Shown one piece after another: positions 1 through 9,124 of a DNA stretch of 64,000 bases. Every line of letters begins with the position of its first letter. Position 1 is the first letter of the stretch. The position numbers and the translations under genes are program-made. The notes beneath the pieces are model-generated. The model did not search any database. It was not told where the DNA came from and was given only the letters and a program-made list of their open reading frames with translations. The stretch comes from Mycobacterium terramassiliense (lineage in GTDB: Bacteria > Actinomycetota > Actinomycetes > Mycobacteriales > Mycobacteriaceae): the NCBI RefSeq assembly GCF_900157385.1, contig NZ_LT717701.1:2000219-2064218 (forward strand), given 5' to 3'.

Positions 1-678
1 CGCGGCGTTGGCGCGCGCGAACCGGTCGCGCTCGAAACCCTCGCGCGCGAACGCCCGGACCACCCGGACACCCGAGAGCTGGTCGCGCAGCACCCGATTG
101 ATGCCGTCGATCAGGCCCTGCATCCGGCGCAGGAGCGGCAGCATGCGCGCCATGATCAGGTAGTTGGCTACGGCCATGATCGGCACGCTGACCAGCAGCA
201 GCCAGGTCAGCGCGGCCTCCTGATGGATGGCCATGACGATGCCGCCGGCGCACATGATCGGCGCGGTGATCAGGACGGTGCCGGAGATCTGGACCAGGTA
301 TTGGATCTGCCGGACGTCGTTGGTGCTGCGCGTCAAGAGGGTGGGCGCGCCGAAACGGGCGGTCTCGCGTTCGGAGAAGGTCGTGACGTGTTCGAAGATC
401 GCCCGGCGCAGGTCGCGCCCGAAGCCCATTCCGGTCCGTGAGCCGGAGTAGACGGCGCCGACGGCGCACAGCACCTGCAATCCGGTGACCGCGAGCATCA
501 CCATGCCGAGCCGCACGATGGTGGCCGCGTCGCCCTTGGCCACGCCCTCGTCGATGATCGCGGCGTTGACCGTCGGCAGGTACAGCGACGCCAGGGTGCT
601 GGTCAGCTGGAGCGCCATCAGCACCGCAACAAGCCGTCGGTACGGCCGGATGTACTGGCGCAGCAGTGCCAGGAGCAT
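1..678 (-). CDS. ABC exporter membrane/ATPase protein, partial (Rv1273c-like)
   Basis: This is the N-terminal 226 codons of an ABC exporter half-transporter; the rest, including the ATPase domain, lies beyond the left edge. The reading frame is open on the minus strand from an ATG at 676-678. It encodes membrane segments at about residues 15-35, 55-75 and 135-175, followed by the cytosolic loop before transmembrane helix 4 (RDQLSGVRVVRAFAREGFE), typical of the type I exporter family. An in-frame GTG six codons upstream (694-696) is an alternative start. By synteny with the lprB-lprC pair it corresponds to Rv1273c, which pairs with Rv1272c in M. tuberculosis. The substrate is unknown. Confidence 0.85.
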   Translation of the reverse strand, partial: MLLALLRQYIRPYRRLVAVLMALQLTSTLASLYLPTVNAAIIDEGVAKGDAATIVRLGMVMLAVTGLQVLCAVGAVYSGSRTGMGFGRDLRRAIFEHVTTFSERETARFGAPTLLTRSTNDVRQIQYLVQISGTVLITAPIMCAGGIVMAIHQEAALTWLLLVSVPIMAVANYLIMARMLPLLRRMQGLIDGINRVLRDQLSGVRVVRAFAREGFERDRFARANAA

Positions 679-779
679 GTCGTAACTGTCCCACACGGCC
701 GGCGCCGCGGTCGTGACCACCGCATTGAAATGCCTGCTCACGCGCCGCGTCCGCGGTTGACCGCCCGGCTGCCGCTACA

Positions 780-1352
780 GTGCATCGTGTGACCAGCAGT
801 AGGCGAGGCGCGAGGGCGCTGGCTCTAGCGGCGTCGGCTCTGACGATCCTGATCCCGACGATCGCGGGCTGCTCGGGTTCCGACAACAAGCCCGGAGCGA
901 CGGCTTCGTCGACGCCCGGCGGCGGGGAGGGTCACCACGGGCCGATGTTCCCGCAATGCGGCGGCATCAGCGATCAGACGGTGTCGGACCTGACCAAGGT
1001 GACGGGGCTGGTGAACACCGCCCGGAACTCCGTGGGGTGTCAGTGGTTGGCGGGCGGCGGCATTCTGGGCCCGCACTTTTCCTTCTCCTGGTATCGCGGC
1101 AGCCCGATCGGACGCGAGCGCAAAACCGAGGAGCTGTCGCGCGCCAGCGTCGACGACATCAACATCAACGGCCACGGGGGCTTCATCGCCGTGGGCAACG
1201 AGCCCAACCTGGGCGACTCGCTCTGCGAAGTGGGCATCCAGTTCGCCGACGACTTCATCGAATGGTCGGTCAGCTTCAGCCAGAAGCCGTTCCCGCCACC
1301 CTGCGACATAGCCAAGGAACTGGCCCGCCAATCGATTGCGAACTCGAAATGA
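780..1352 (+). CDS. lprB: Lipoprotein LprB
   Basis: Putative exported lipoprotein of 190 residues. The N-terminus has basic residues, a hydrophobic stretch and a lipobox ending in IAGC at about residue 31, so signal peptidase II cleavage and lipid attachment to the cysteine are expected. The rest is a small Cys-containing domain with no catalytic motif I recognise; it is closely similar to M. tuberculosis LprB (Rv1274) as remembered. The start is GTG at 780; a second in-frame GTG at 789 is equally possible. Its stop overlaps the start of lprC by ATGA (1349-1352), so the two are translationally coupled. Confidence 0.9.
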   Translation: MHRVTSSRRGARALALAASALTILIPTIAGCSGSDNKPGATASSTPGGGEGHHGPMFPQCGGISDQTVSDLTKVTGLVNTARNSVGCQWLAGGGILGPHFSFSWYRGSPIGRERKTEELSRASVDDININGHGGFIAVGNEPNLGDSLCEVGIQFADDFIEWSVSFSQKPFPPPCDIAKELARQSIANSK

Positions 1353-1891
1353 TCAGAACCGCCCGTGCCGGCGCGGCCGTGCTGCTCGCCGCGCTGTTGG
1401 TCCTGACGGGCTGTTCGAGGTCCATCGGGGGCAACGCCGTCAAGGCGGGCGGCAACGTCCCCCGCAACAACAACTCCCAGCAGCAGTATCCGAACCTGCT
1501 CAAGGAATGTGAGGTGTTGACCACCGACATCCTGGCCAAGACCGTGGGCGCCGATCCGCTCGACATCCAAAGCACCTTCGTCGGGGCGATCTGCCGGTGG
1601 CAGGCCGCCAACCCGGCCGGCCTGATCGACATCACGCGGTTCTGGTTCGAGCAGGGCAGCCTGGGCAACGAGCGCAAGGTGGCCGACTTCCTGAAGTACA
1701 AGGTGGAGAACCGTTCGATCGCGGGCATCGAGTCGATCGTGATGCGCCCGGACGACCCGAACGGCGCCTGCGGCGTGGCCAGCAACGCGGCGGGCGTGGT
1801 CGGCTGGTGGGTCAACCCCCAGGCGCCCGGCATCGACGCCTGCGGGCAGGCCATCAAGCTGATGGAGCTGACGCTCGCGACGAACTCGTAG
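1349..1891 (+). CDS. lprC: Lipoprotein LprC
   Basis: A 180-residue lipoprotein starting at the ATG that overlaps the lprB stop. The signal peptide runs over residues 1-21 with the lipobox LTGC. The mature part begins with an Asn/Gln-rich linker, followed by a DUF3558-like domain of the same general type as LprB (short Cys-containing motifs, WxxA core). It corresponds to Rv1275. The paired organisation suggests the two lipoproteins act together at the cell envelope; no function is established. The gene ends two bases before the convergent phosphatase gene. Confidence 0.9.
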   Translation: MIRTARAGAAVLLAALLVLTGCSRSIGGNAVKAGGNVPRNNNSQQQYPNLLKECEVLTTDILAKTVGADPLDIQSTFVGAICRWQAANPAGLIDITRFWFEQGSLGNERKVADFLKYKVENRSIAGIESIVMRPDDPNGACGVASNAAGVVGWWVNPQAPGIDACGQAIKLMELTLATNS

Positions 1892-1893
1892 GT

Positions 1894-2406
1894 CTAGCGC
1901 GGAACTTCGAAGCCCGTCAGGGCGGCGCGGCCCGGTTCCAATTCCGCCCACGCGCAGGGCACGCTGAGCACGGCGATCGCCGACGTCGGGAATTTCGCTG
2001 AAATGCGTTCCACGACAGCGTCGTCCGTGGCGCCGTCGTCGGCCAGCAGCAGCGCCAGTGTCGACGTCGTCGGTTCGTGACCCACGACCAGCAGCGTGCC
2101 GATTTCCTCGGCCGTCGCGTTGATCTCCTCGATCACCGTCCCCGGTGCGGCGCCGTAGAGCCGCTCGCTGTAGCGCACCGGGGCGGCCACGCGGGTGTTT
2201 TCCAGGGTCTGGCGCGCCCGCGTCGCCGTCGAGCACAACACGGCGTCGACGGCAGACACGTTGGCGCGCAGCCAATCCCCGGCCAGGCCGGCCTCCCTGA
2301 TGCCGCGCGGCGCCAACGGCCGGTCGTGGTCGGCGACCCCGGCCGGGTAATCCGATTTCGCGTGCCGCATCAGCAGCAACGTGTGCCGATCGTTCATCGG
2401 GTTCAC
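1894..2406 (-). CDS. SixA-type histidine phosphatase (Rv1276c-like)
   Basis: A 170-residue histidine phosphatase. The RHG-type motif appears as LLMRHAKS near residue 12-19, with the phospho-accepting histidine, and the second catalytic histidine is in VVGHEP. The short length matches SixA-type phosphohistidine phosphatases rather than phosphoglycerate mutases. The GTG start at 2404-2406 overlaps the stop of the upstream PE-hydrolase gene (GTGA). An ATG at 2395-2397 is an alternative start. The substrate is not known; family members act on phosphohistidine proteins or small phosphoesters. It is conserved in place with Rv1276c. Confidence 0.88.
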   Translation of the reverse strand: MNPMNDRHTLLLMRHAKSDYPAGVADHDRPLAPRGIREAGLAGDWLRANVSAVDAVLCSTATRARQTLENTRVAAPVRYSERLYGAAPGTVIEEINATAEEIGTLLVVGHEPTTSTLALLLADDGATDDAVVERISAKFPTSAIAVLSVPCAWAELEPGRAALTGFEVPR

Positions 2407-3830
2407 ACCGGCAGCACGATCCCGGTGGCGGGGCCCAGGATGATCTGCTGGCCACCGGGGGGCACGTAGCCGCCCGTGGTCCCGTAGAGGCCGTAGAGCG
2501 GGCTCAGTGGGCCGTGCAAGGCGTAGATGTCGTTGATCCAGCCCGTGGACAGGGTGTACACGGCCTGGGTGTCGCCGCCCGGGGAGAAGGAGGTGGCCAG
2601 CTGCGAGACGAAGTCGATGACGGGCTTGTTGCCCAGCAGCGAGTCCACATGCGAGCCGTTGACCAACTCCACCCCGGTGAACTGCCCCGGATACAGGCTG
2701 ACCAGTTCATTCGTGGTGGCGCCGAACGCGTTCCACGCCTGCGGCGGCGAGGCCACCACATAGTCGGGGATGTTCAGCGTCTTCAGGTTGGCGATCGCCG
2801 CCGCGAAGGCGGTGGAGTCATTTGCGACGCCGTCGAACATGATGACACCCAGCAGGTGGTTGTTGGCGGTGTTTGTCCCGAGGTCCGCGATGTAATCGCC
2901 GGCGGCGAGCGTGGCCAGGCCGCCGCCGGCGGAATGCCCGGTGATCATGAAGTTTTGTGGCAGCGTGCCGTGGTAACCGGCCTGGTTTGCGCTGAGGTTC
3001 AGCGCGCTCTCGTTGCCCAGGAACAACGAGCCCACCGCCTGGTGCATCTGGGTGCCGCCCAGCCAGGCGCCCATCGGCAACGGAATCGACGAGACGGTCG
3101 GGACGACCACGATGCTGTCGGTGCCGTACGCGAGGGCGGTCGCCAAACTGCCGTACCAGCCACCCGTGCCCAGGAAGCCGTGCTGCAGATAGATGACGCC
3201 GCGGGCGTTCACCGTACCGTCCGCCTGCGTCGGGAAGTACCAGCGCGCCGGGGCGTCGTAGCCGTTGGGACCGACGGCCAGGTTGAGATAGGAGAAGCCC
3301 TCCCGGACCCCGGTCACCGGGCCGGGGGTTCCCGTCCCCTGATACACGCCGCCGCTCTGATTCGCGAGAGTCCCGTTGAAGAAGCCGGTGAGCAGCCTGC
3401 CGAGCAGCCCGGGGCCGGTGGTCCCGGTGACGGCGGGCCCGACGGCACCTTCACCGAAGAGCGGATGCCCGGTCAGGTAGGTGAACGGTGAAAAGAAACC
3501 CACGTCGAAGAACTGCTGCTCCAGCCCCTTGATCAGCAGCGACACGTTCGTGAGCTCGCCGGCGGCGTAGGTGGCTCCGGCGGCGCCCAACGAACCCGCG
3601 AACCGGGTATGAAACAGCGTCGTCTGCGCGGTCAGCGCGTGAAACTCCTCGGCGAAGTCGCCAAAGACACCGGCGATGGCCGTCGACACTTCATCGGCGG
3701 CCGCCGCGGCAATGCCCGTCGTCGAGGGCGCCGCCGCGGCGGAGGCCCCCTTGATGGCCTCCTCGATCCCGGTCAAATCCGCCGCGGCTGCCGCAAGAGC
3801 CTCAGGCGCTGCGATCACTGACGACGGCAT
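2403..3830 (-). CDS. PE-family protein fused to alpha/beta hydrolase
   Basis: A 475-residue protein. Residues 1-95 form a PE domain (start MPSSVIAAPEAL, Ala-rich helices) ending in the type VII secretion signal YxxxE (Y88 to E92). Residues after about 150 form an alpha/beta hydrolase with the nucleophile elbow GHSAG, Ser300 by count, suggesting a secreted lipase or esterase. The ATG at 3828-3830 is chosen because GGGAG lies just upstream and the PE consensus starts there; the open frame extends further upstream without PE character. The gene is translationally coupled to the histidine phosphatase downstream. No PPE partner is adjacent. M. tuberculosis has no PE gene here, so this is a lineage-specific insertion. 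Confidence 0.88.
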   Translation of the reverse strand: MPSSVIAAPEALAAAAADLTGIEEAIKGASAAAAPSTTGIAAAAADEVSTAIAGVFGDFAEEFHALTAQTTLFHTRFAGSLGAAGATYAAGELTNVSLLIKGLEQQFFDVGFFSPFTYLTGHPLFGEGAVGPAVTGTTGPGLLGRLLTGFFNGTLANQSGGVYQGTGTPGPVTGVREGFSYLNLAVGPNGYDAPARWYFPTQADGTVNARGVIYLQHGFLGTGGWYGSLATALAYGTDSIVVVPTVSSIPLPMGAWLGGTQMHQAVGSLFLGNESALNLSANQAGYHGTLPQNFMITGHSAGGGLATLAAGDYIADLGTNTANNHLLGVIMFDGVANDSTAFAAAIANLKTLNIPDYVVASPPQAWNAFGATTNELVSLYPGQFTGVELVNGSHVDSLLGNKPVIDFVSQLATSFSPGGDTQAVYTLSTGWINDIYALHGPLSPLYGLYGTTGGYVPPGGQQIILGPATGIVLPV

Positions 3831-4041
3831 CGGCGGCTCCCATTCTCGGTGGAGAAATGCTAAACGAGGTCGGACCTGGTGCGGTTCGTAATGCGAGATT
3901 CGGAATAAGAGCCGTTCTCGCCGCCCGCGGCCGGCATTGCGCAGCACACCACGGACCTGCCGGGCAAGGTCCCGCGTCTTGTCGGCGCTCAGACCTAGAC
4001 TTCGCGGTGCCCTGATAGCCACGTGATCCGAGGTTGCCGCC

Positions 4042-5181
4042 ATGCGATTCCTGCACACCGCCGACTGGCAGCTGGGCATGACGCGGCACTTCCTCGCCGG
4101 CGACGCCCAGCCACGGTATGCGGCCGCGCGCCGGGACGCGGTGGCCGGCCTGGGCGCGCTGGCCGCCGAGGTGGGCGCCGAGTTCGTCGTCGTCGCCGGC
4201 GACGTCTTCGAACACAATCAACTCGCCCCTCAGGTGATCGGGCAGTCCCTGGAAGCCATGCGCGCCATCGGGATTCCGGTGTACCTGCTCCCGGGCAATC
4301 ACGACCCGCTCGACGCGTCGTCGGTGTACACCGGCGCGCTGTTCACCGCCGAACGCCCCGACAACGTCGTCGTGCTCGACCACGCCGGGGTCCATCGAGT
4401 AAGGCCGGGGCTCGAGATCGTCGCCGCCCCGTGGCGGTCGAAGGCGCCGACCACCGACCTCGTCGCCGAGGTCCTCGACGGCCTGAGCCCGGGGCCCGTC
4501 ACCCGCATCCTCGTCGCCCACGGCGGCGTCGACGTCCTCGACCCGGACCGCGACAAACCCTCGCTGATCCGGCTCGCCACGCTCGACGACGCCCTGGCCC
4601 GCGGCGCGATCCACTATGTGGCGCTGGGGGACAAGCATTCGCTCACCAAGGTCGGCGACGGCGGCCGGGTCTGGTACTCGGGCTCACCGGAAGTCACCAA
4701 CTTCGACGACGTCGAATCCGACCCCGGTCACGTACTCGTCGTTGACGTCGACGACGACGGCGTCACCGTCGAGGCCCGGGACGTCGGCCGCTGGCGGTTC
4801 GTCACCCTGCATCGCCACGTCGACACCAGCCGCGACATCGCCGACCTCGACGTGAACCTGGACCTGATGACCGACAAGGAGCGGACCGTCGTGCGCTTGG
4901 CGCTGACCGGTTCCCTGACGGTCACCGATCGTGCCGCGCTCGACGCGTGCCTGGACCGCTACGCGCGGCTGTTCGCCCACCTGGGCACCTGGGACAGCCA
5001 CACCGACCTGGCGGTGGTGCCCGCCGACGGCGAGTTCACCGATCTCGGCATCGGCGGGTTCGCCGCCGCGGCCGTCGACGAGCTGGTGGCCACCGCGCGC
5101 GGGGGCGACGCCGGGTCCGCCGCCGACGCGCAGGCCGCGCTGGCGCTGCTGCTGCGCCTCGCCGATCGGGGGGCCGCATGA
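4042..5181 (+). CDS. SbcD/Mre11-like metallophosphoesterase (Rv1277-like)
   Basis: A 379-residue DNA exonuclease-type metallophosphoesterase. The motifs run in order: HTADWQLG (residues 5-12), AGDVFEHN, PGNHDP and a later AHGG with LGDKH, the expected two-metal ligands. It probably forms a nuclease-ATPase complex with the next gene, like SbcD with SbcC or Mre11 with Rad50, acting on DNA ends. The stop overlaps the start of the partner gene (ATGA at 5178-5181), implying stoichiometric translation. It is divergent from the PE-hydrolase gene across a 211-bp gap that probably holds both promoters. It corresponds to Rv1277. Confidence 0.9.
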   Translation: MRFLHTADWQLGMTRHFLAGDAQPRYAAARRDAVAGLGALAAEVGAEFVVVAGDVFEHNQLAPQVIGQSLEAMRAIGIPVYLLPGNHDPLDASSVYTGALFTAERPDNVVVLDHAGVHRVRPGLEIVAAPWRSKAPTTDLVAEVLDGLSPGPVTRILVAHGGVDVLDPDRDKPSLIRLATLDDALARGAIHYVALGDKHSLTKVGDGGRVWYSGSPEVTNFDDVESDPGHVLVVDVDDDGVTVEARDVGRWRFVTLHRHVDTSRDIADLDVNLDLMTDKERTVVRLALTGSLTVTDRAALDACLDRYARLFAHLGTWDSHTDLAVVPADGEFTDLGIGGFAAAAVDELVATARGGDAGSAADAQAALALLLRLADRGAA

Positions 5182-7808
5182 GGCTGCACCGCCTCGCCCT
5201 GACGAACTACCGCGGCATCGCGCACCGCGAGATCGAGTTCCCCGACCACGGCGTGGTGGTGGTCAGCGGCGCCAACGAAATCGGCAAGACGTCGATGATC
5301 GAGGCGCTCGATCTGCTCCTGGAATCGCGGGACCGCTCCACCAAGAAGGAAGTCAAGCAGGTCAAGCCGACCCACAGCGACGTGGGATCCGAGGTCGGCG
5401 CCGAAATCAGTTGCGGCCCTTACCGTTTCGTCTATCGCAAACGATTTCATAAGAAATGCGAGACGGAGCTGACGGTACTCACGCCGCGCCGCGAACAGCT
5501 GACCGGCGACGAGGCCCACGAACGGGTCCGCGCGATGCTGGCCGAGACCGTGGACAACGACCTGTGGCACGCCCAGCGGGTGCTACAGGCCACGTCGACG
5601 GCCGCGGTGGATCTGTCCGGATGCGACGCGCTGTCACGCGCGCTCGACGTCGCGGCCTCAAACTCCCGGGCCGCCGCCGCGCTGCAGGGCACCGAGCCGC
5701 TGCTGATCGAGCGGATCGACGCCGAGTGCGGCCGCTACTTCACCCCCACGGGGCGGCCCACCGGCGAGTGGGCCGCCTCGATTACCCGGCTGGCCGCCGC
5801 GGAGGCCGCGGTGGCGCACTGCGTTGCGGCGGTGGCCGAGGTCGACGACCGGGTGCGCCGCCACGCTGAGCTGACCGAGCGGCTGGCCGAACTGTCGCGG
5901 CAGCGGGCCGCCGCCGGCCCCCGGCTGGTCGCCGCGCGAGCCGCCGCCGACCGGATCGCCGAGCTCACCAACCAGGCGCGCGAGGCGGGGCTGGTCGCCG
6001 AGGCCGCCGCCGCGACCGGCGCCGCGTCCGCGGCCGCGCACGAGGCGCGCCTGCGGCAGCTCACCGAAATCCAAAGCCGCACGGCAACCGTCGCCGCCGC
6101 CGCGGCCGAGGCACAACAGGCCGCCGAAGCGCAGGCCGCGGCCAAAGCCGAAGCCGAGGCGGCGGCCGCCGCCGCCGAGCGAGCCTCCCAACTGCTGACC
6201 GACCTGCAACGCCGCGCCGAATCCGCGCGGCGCGCCGTCGATCACCTCGCCGAGCGCGAGGAGGCCGACCGGCTGAGCGCCCGATTGGCCAAGATCGCGG
6301 CCATCGAGCGCGACCGGGAGGAAATCTGCGCGGAGCTCTCCGCGGTGGTGATCACCGACGAGCAGTTGCGGCGAATCGAAGACGCCGCGTCCGCCGCCGA
6401 TCGCATCGGCGGGCAACTGGCGTTGACGTCCGCCGCGGTGGAGTTCACCGCCGTCGCCGACGTCGAGCTCGCCGCCGGCGACCAACGGGTGGCGCTGACC
6501 GCCGGCCAAAGCTGGTCGATCACCGCGACCGGCCCCACCACGGTCGAGGTGCCCGGCCTGCTGACGGCGCGGATCACGCCCGGCGCGACCACCCTGGACA
6601 TCCAAGCCAAACACGCTGCGGCACAAGAGGAGTTGGCCGCGGCACTCGAGAAGGCGGGCGTGACGGACCTCGCGGCGGCGCGGTCCGCCGACGCGCGCCG
6701 CCGCGAGCTGCAGGGCCGCCGCGACCAGCTCGACGCCACCGTGGCCGGGCTCTGTGGCGAGGAACCGGTCGATCAGCTGCGGGCCCGGCTGGCCGAACTG
6801 CGCTCCGACCAGCCCGCCGAACCCGACCTCGTCGCGACCGACAAAGACGCCGCCCGCGCCGAACTCGAGGCCGCCGAGGCCGCCAGCGCGGACGCGGCCG
6901 CCGAGTGCGAGGCCCGCCGCCGGGCCGCGGCCGCCGCCGACGCGGCGCTCGCCGAATCGGCCACGCGCGCAACGGTTTCTCAGCACAAGCTGGACACCCA
7001 GCGCGCCGAGCTGGACGCGGCCGCCGACCGGCTCGGCCGGGAGCGGGCCACGGTCAGCGACGAGGGCCTCACGTCGGCGGCCGAAGCCGGGCGCCGCGCG
7101 TCCGAGGCCGCGCAGCGTCGGGTCGCAGAGCTGGCCGAGGAGCTGGCGGCCGCGGCGCCCGACGCGGTCGCCGCCGAATTTGCGGCCGCCGCAGCGGAAT
7201 CGAAGTCGCTAAACGACCGCCACGAGGACGCCGCGCGCGCGCTGCGCGAAATCGACATCGAGCTTTCGGTATTCGGCACCGAGGGCCGCCAGGGCAAGCT
7301 GGACGCCGCGCAGATCGAGCGCGAGCACGCGGCCGGCGAACACGCGCGCGTCGGCAGGCGCGCGCGTGCCGCGCAGCTGCTGCGCTCGGTGATGACCCGG
7401 CATCGCGACACCACCAGGCAGCGCTACGTCGAGCCCTACCGCACCGAACTGCAGCGGCTCGGCCGCCCGGTGTTCGGCCCCACCTTCGAGGTCGACATCG
7501 ACAGCGATCTGTGCATCCGCAGCCGCACGCTGGATGGGGTCACGGTGCCCTACGACTCGTTGTCGGGCGGGGCCAAGGAGCAACTCGGCATCCTGGCCCG
7601 GCTGGCCGGTGCGGCCCTGGTCGCGAAGGAGGACAGCGTTCCGGTGGTGGTCGACGACGCCTTGGGTTTCACCGACCCCGACCGGCTGGCCAGGATGGGG
7701 CGGGTCTTCGACACGGTGGGCGCCCACGGGCAGGTGATCGTGCTGACCTGCAGCCCCGACCGGTACGACGGCGTCACCGGCGCACACCGCATCGACCTCA
7801 ACGTTTAG
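5178..7808 (+). CDS. SbcC/Rad50-like SMC ATPase (Rv1278-like)
   Basis: An 876-residue ATPase of the Rad50/SMC type. The Walker A motif GANEIGKT is at residues 31-38. A long Ala/Glu/Arg-rich coiled-coil region covers about 210-750, with an interruption near 415-480 where a hinge or hook would lie. The C-terminal lobe carries the signature SLSGG (about 794-798) and a Walker B strand VPVVVDD. I see no CxxC zinc hook. The protein should clamp DNA and drive the nuclease encoded just upstream. Length matches Rv1278 (about 875 residues). The ATG at 5178 is fixed by the overlap with the preceding stop. Confidence 0.9.
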   Translation: MRLHRLALTNYRGIAHREIEFPDHGVVVVSGANEIGKTSMIEALDLLLESRDRSTKKEVKQVKPTHSDVGSEVGAEISCGPYRFVYRKRFHKKCETELTVLTPRREQLTGDEAHERVRAMLAETVDNDLWHAQRVLQATSTAAVDLSGCDALSRALDVAASNSRAAAALQGTEPLLIERIDAECGRYFTPTGRPTGEWAASITRLAAAEAAVAHCVAAVAEVDDRVRRHAELTERLAELSRQRAAAGPRLVAARAAADRIAELTNQAREAGLVAEAAAATGAASAAAHEARLRQLTEIQSRTATVAAAAAEAQQAAEAQAAAKAEAEAAAAAAERASQLLTDLQRRAESARRAVDHLAEREEADRLSARLAKIAAIERDREEICAELSAVVITDEQLRRIEDAASAADRIGGQLALTSAAVEFTAVADVELAAGDQRVALTAGQSWSITATGPTTVEVPGLLTARITPGATTLDIQAKHAAAQEELAAALEKAGVTDLAAARSADARRRELQGRRDQLDATVAGLCGEEPVDQLRARLAELRSDQPAEPDLVATDKDAARAELEAAEAASADAAAECEARRRAAAAADAALAESATRATVSQHKLDTQRAELDAAADRLGRERATVSDEGLTSAAEAGRRASEAAQRRVAELAEELAAAAPDAVAAEFAAAAAESKSLNDRHEDAARALREIDIELSVFGTEGRQGKLDAAQIEREHAAGEHARVGRRARAAQLLRSVMTRHRDTTRQRYVEPYRTELQRLGRPVFGPTFEVDIDSDLCIRSRTLDGVTVPYDSLSGGAKEQLGILARLAGAALVAKEDSVPVVVDDALGFTDPDRLARMGRVFDTVGAHGQVIVLTCSPDRYDGVTGAHRIDLNV

Positions 7809-7870
7809 CATGTAGCGCTCGACGGTATTTCTCCGAAGGTGTCACCGGGAAGCGTGGCGGACTGATCGCT

Positions 7871-9124
7871 ATGACCATGAACGCGAAACGGCGCCGGATG
7901 CAGAAAAAGCTGGCCGCGTTGCCCGGTGTGCGGCCGGTGCGTCGGCCGGTCTCGCCCGGTAGCTCCGAAGAGTTCGATCTCTACTACGTGCGCAGCGGCC
8001 GCAAGTCCGCCCAGCCGCTGGTGATCATCCCGGGTGGTCCGGGAGTGGCGTCGGTGCAGATGTACAAGGGGCTGCGCCGGCGGGCGGCCGCCACCGGCCT
8101 CGACGTCATCATGGTCGAGCATCGCGGCGTGGGATTGTCGCGTCACGACGATTCGGGCGCCGACCTGCCGCCGCGCGCGCTCACCGTGAACCAGGTCGTC
8201 GACGACGTGGCGGCCGTGCTCGACGACGCCCGCGTCGACACCGCCGTCATCTATGGGACGTCGTACGGCACCTACATCGCGGCCGGGTTCGGCGTGCGCC
8301 ATCCGGGCCGGGTTCGGGCAATGGTGCTGGATTCACCGCTGCTGTCCCGCCACGACATCGTGACCGTGCGACGGGCGATCCGCCGGCTGCTGCTGCGGGG
8401 CGACAGCCCCGACACGGCGCCGCTGGCGCCCAAGGTCCGCAAGCTGGTCGACGCCGGGGTGATGACGGCGGCGGCCACGCAGGTCGTCGCGACGATCTAC
8501 GGCTACGGCGGCGCCAGGCTGCTCGACCGCCAACTCGACCTGCTGTTGGAGAACCGAAAGTTGTTGTGGTGGGCGGTATCCCAGTTCGCCACGCTGGGCA
8601 ACCTGCCGTACCGCTACGAGGAAGATCTGGTCAGCCGCATCGCGTTCCGCGAACTCGACTACGCCGCCGAACCCGACGGCCTGCCGCTCGACCCCGCCGT
8701 CGCGGAACGCGAAGCCCGCACCCAAAAGGTCAGCTTCGAGGACGAGCCGTACGACCTGCCGGCCGAGATGCCGAATTTCAACTGGCCCACGGCGGTGATC
8801 TCCGGCGGCCGCGATCTCATCACCCCGCCCCCGGTCGCCCAGCGGGTGGCGTCCCTCATTCCTCGTGCCGAGCTCTTGAAACTTCCCACCATGGCCCACA
8901 GCGCGCTGGACTTCCGGGAACCCGCGGCGCTGGCCGTTGCCGGCGCGGTGTGCCGCGGCGAGGTCGAGGGGCTGGCGGCCCAGGCCCCCGCGCTGGATGC
9001 GCTCCCGCCGCGGCCCGAAATTCGCCTGCTGTGGAAGGCGATCGAAGTGGCCGCCATCGTCGAGGGCACCCTGCCCGCGGTGCGGGTGCCCATGCCGTCG
9101 CGGTGGCGGCTCAGTTCCGCATGA
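7871..9124 (+). CDS. Alpha/beta hydrolase, proline iminopeptidase-like
   Basis: A 417-residue alpha/beta hydrolase. The oxyanion region IIPGGPG and the nucleophile elbow GTSYGT (Ser131) are characteristic of the proline iminopeptidase and tripeptidyl-peptidase branch. An acid residue in SGGRDLITP and a late histidine in MAHSALDF complete a plausible triad. No signal peptide is seen. The start ATG at 7871 is followed by a second ATG at 7877; no strong ribosome binding site separates them. In M. tuberculosis a GMC-type oxidoreductase gene (Rv1279c) occupies this place, so the locus differs. A peptidase next to the oligopeptide importer is suggestive but unproven. The 3' end overlaps the convergent oppA end by 14 bases. 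Confidence 0.8.
   Translation: MTMNAKRRRMQKKLAALPGVRPVRRPVSPGSSEEFDLYYVRSGRKSAQPLVIIPGGPGVASVQMYKGLRRRAAATGLDVIMVEHRGVGLSRHDDSGADLPPRALTVNQVVDDVAAVLDDARVDTAVIYGTSYGTYIAAGFGVRHPGRVRAMVLDSPLLSRHDIVTVRRAIRRLLLRGDSPDTAPLAPKVRKLVDAGVMTAAATQVVATIYGYGGARLLDRQLDLLLENRKLLWWAVSQFATLGNLPYRYEEDLVSRIAFRELDYAAEPDGLPLDPAVAEREARTQKVSFEDEPYDLPAEMPNFNWPTAVISGGRDLITPPPVAQRVASLIPRAELLKLPTMAHSALDFREPAALAVAGAVCRGEVEGLAAQAPALDALPPRPEIRLLWKAIEVAAIVEGTLPAVRVPMPSRWRLSSA

Noticed and set aside
956..1348. Open frame extending upstream of lprC within lprB
   Set aside because: It is an out-of-frame reading of lprB; the lprC signal peptide and ATGA overlap fix the start at 1349.
3831..4217. N-terminal extension of the PE-hydrolase frame to 604 residues
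   Set aside because: The PE consensus and a good ribosome binding site set the start at 3830; the extension is an antisense reading of the divergent gene.
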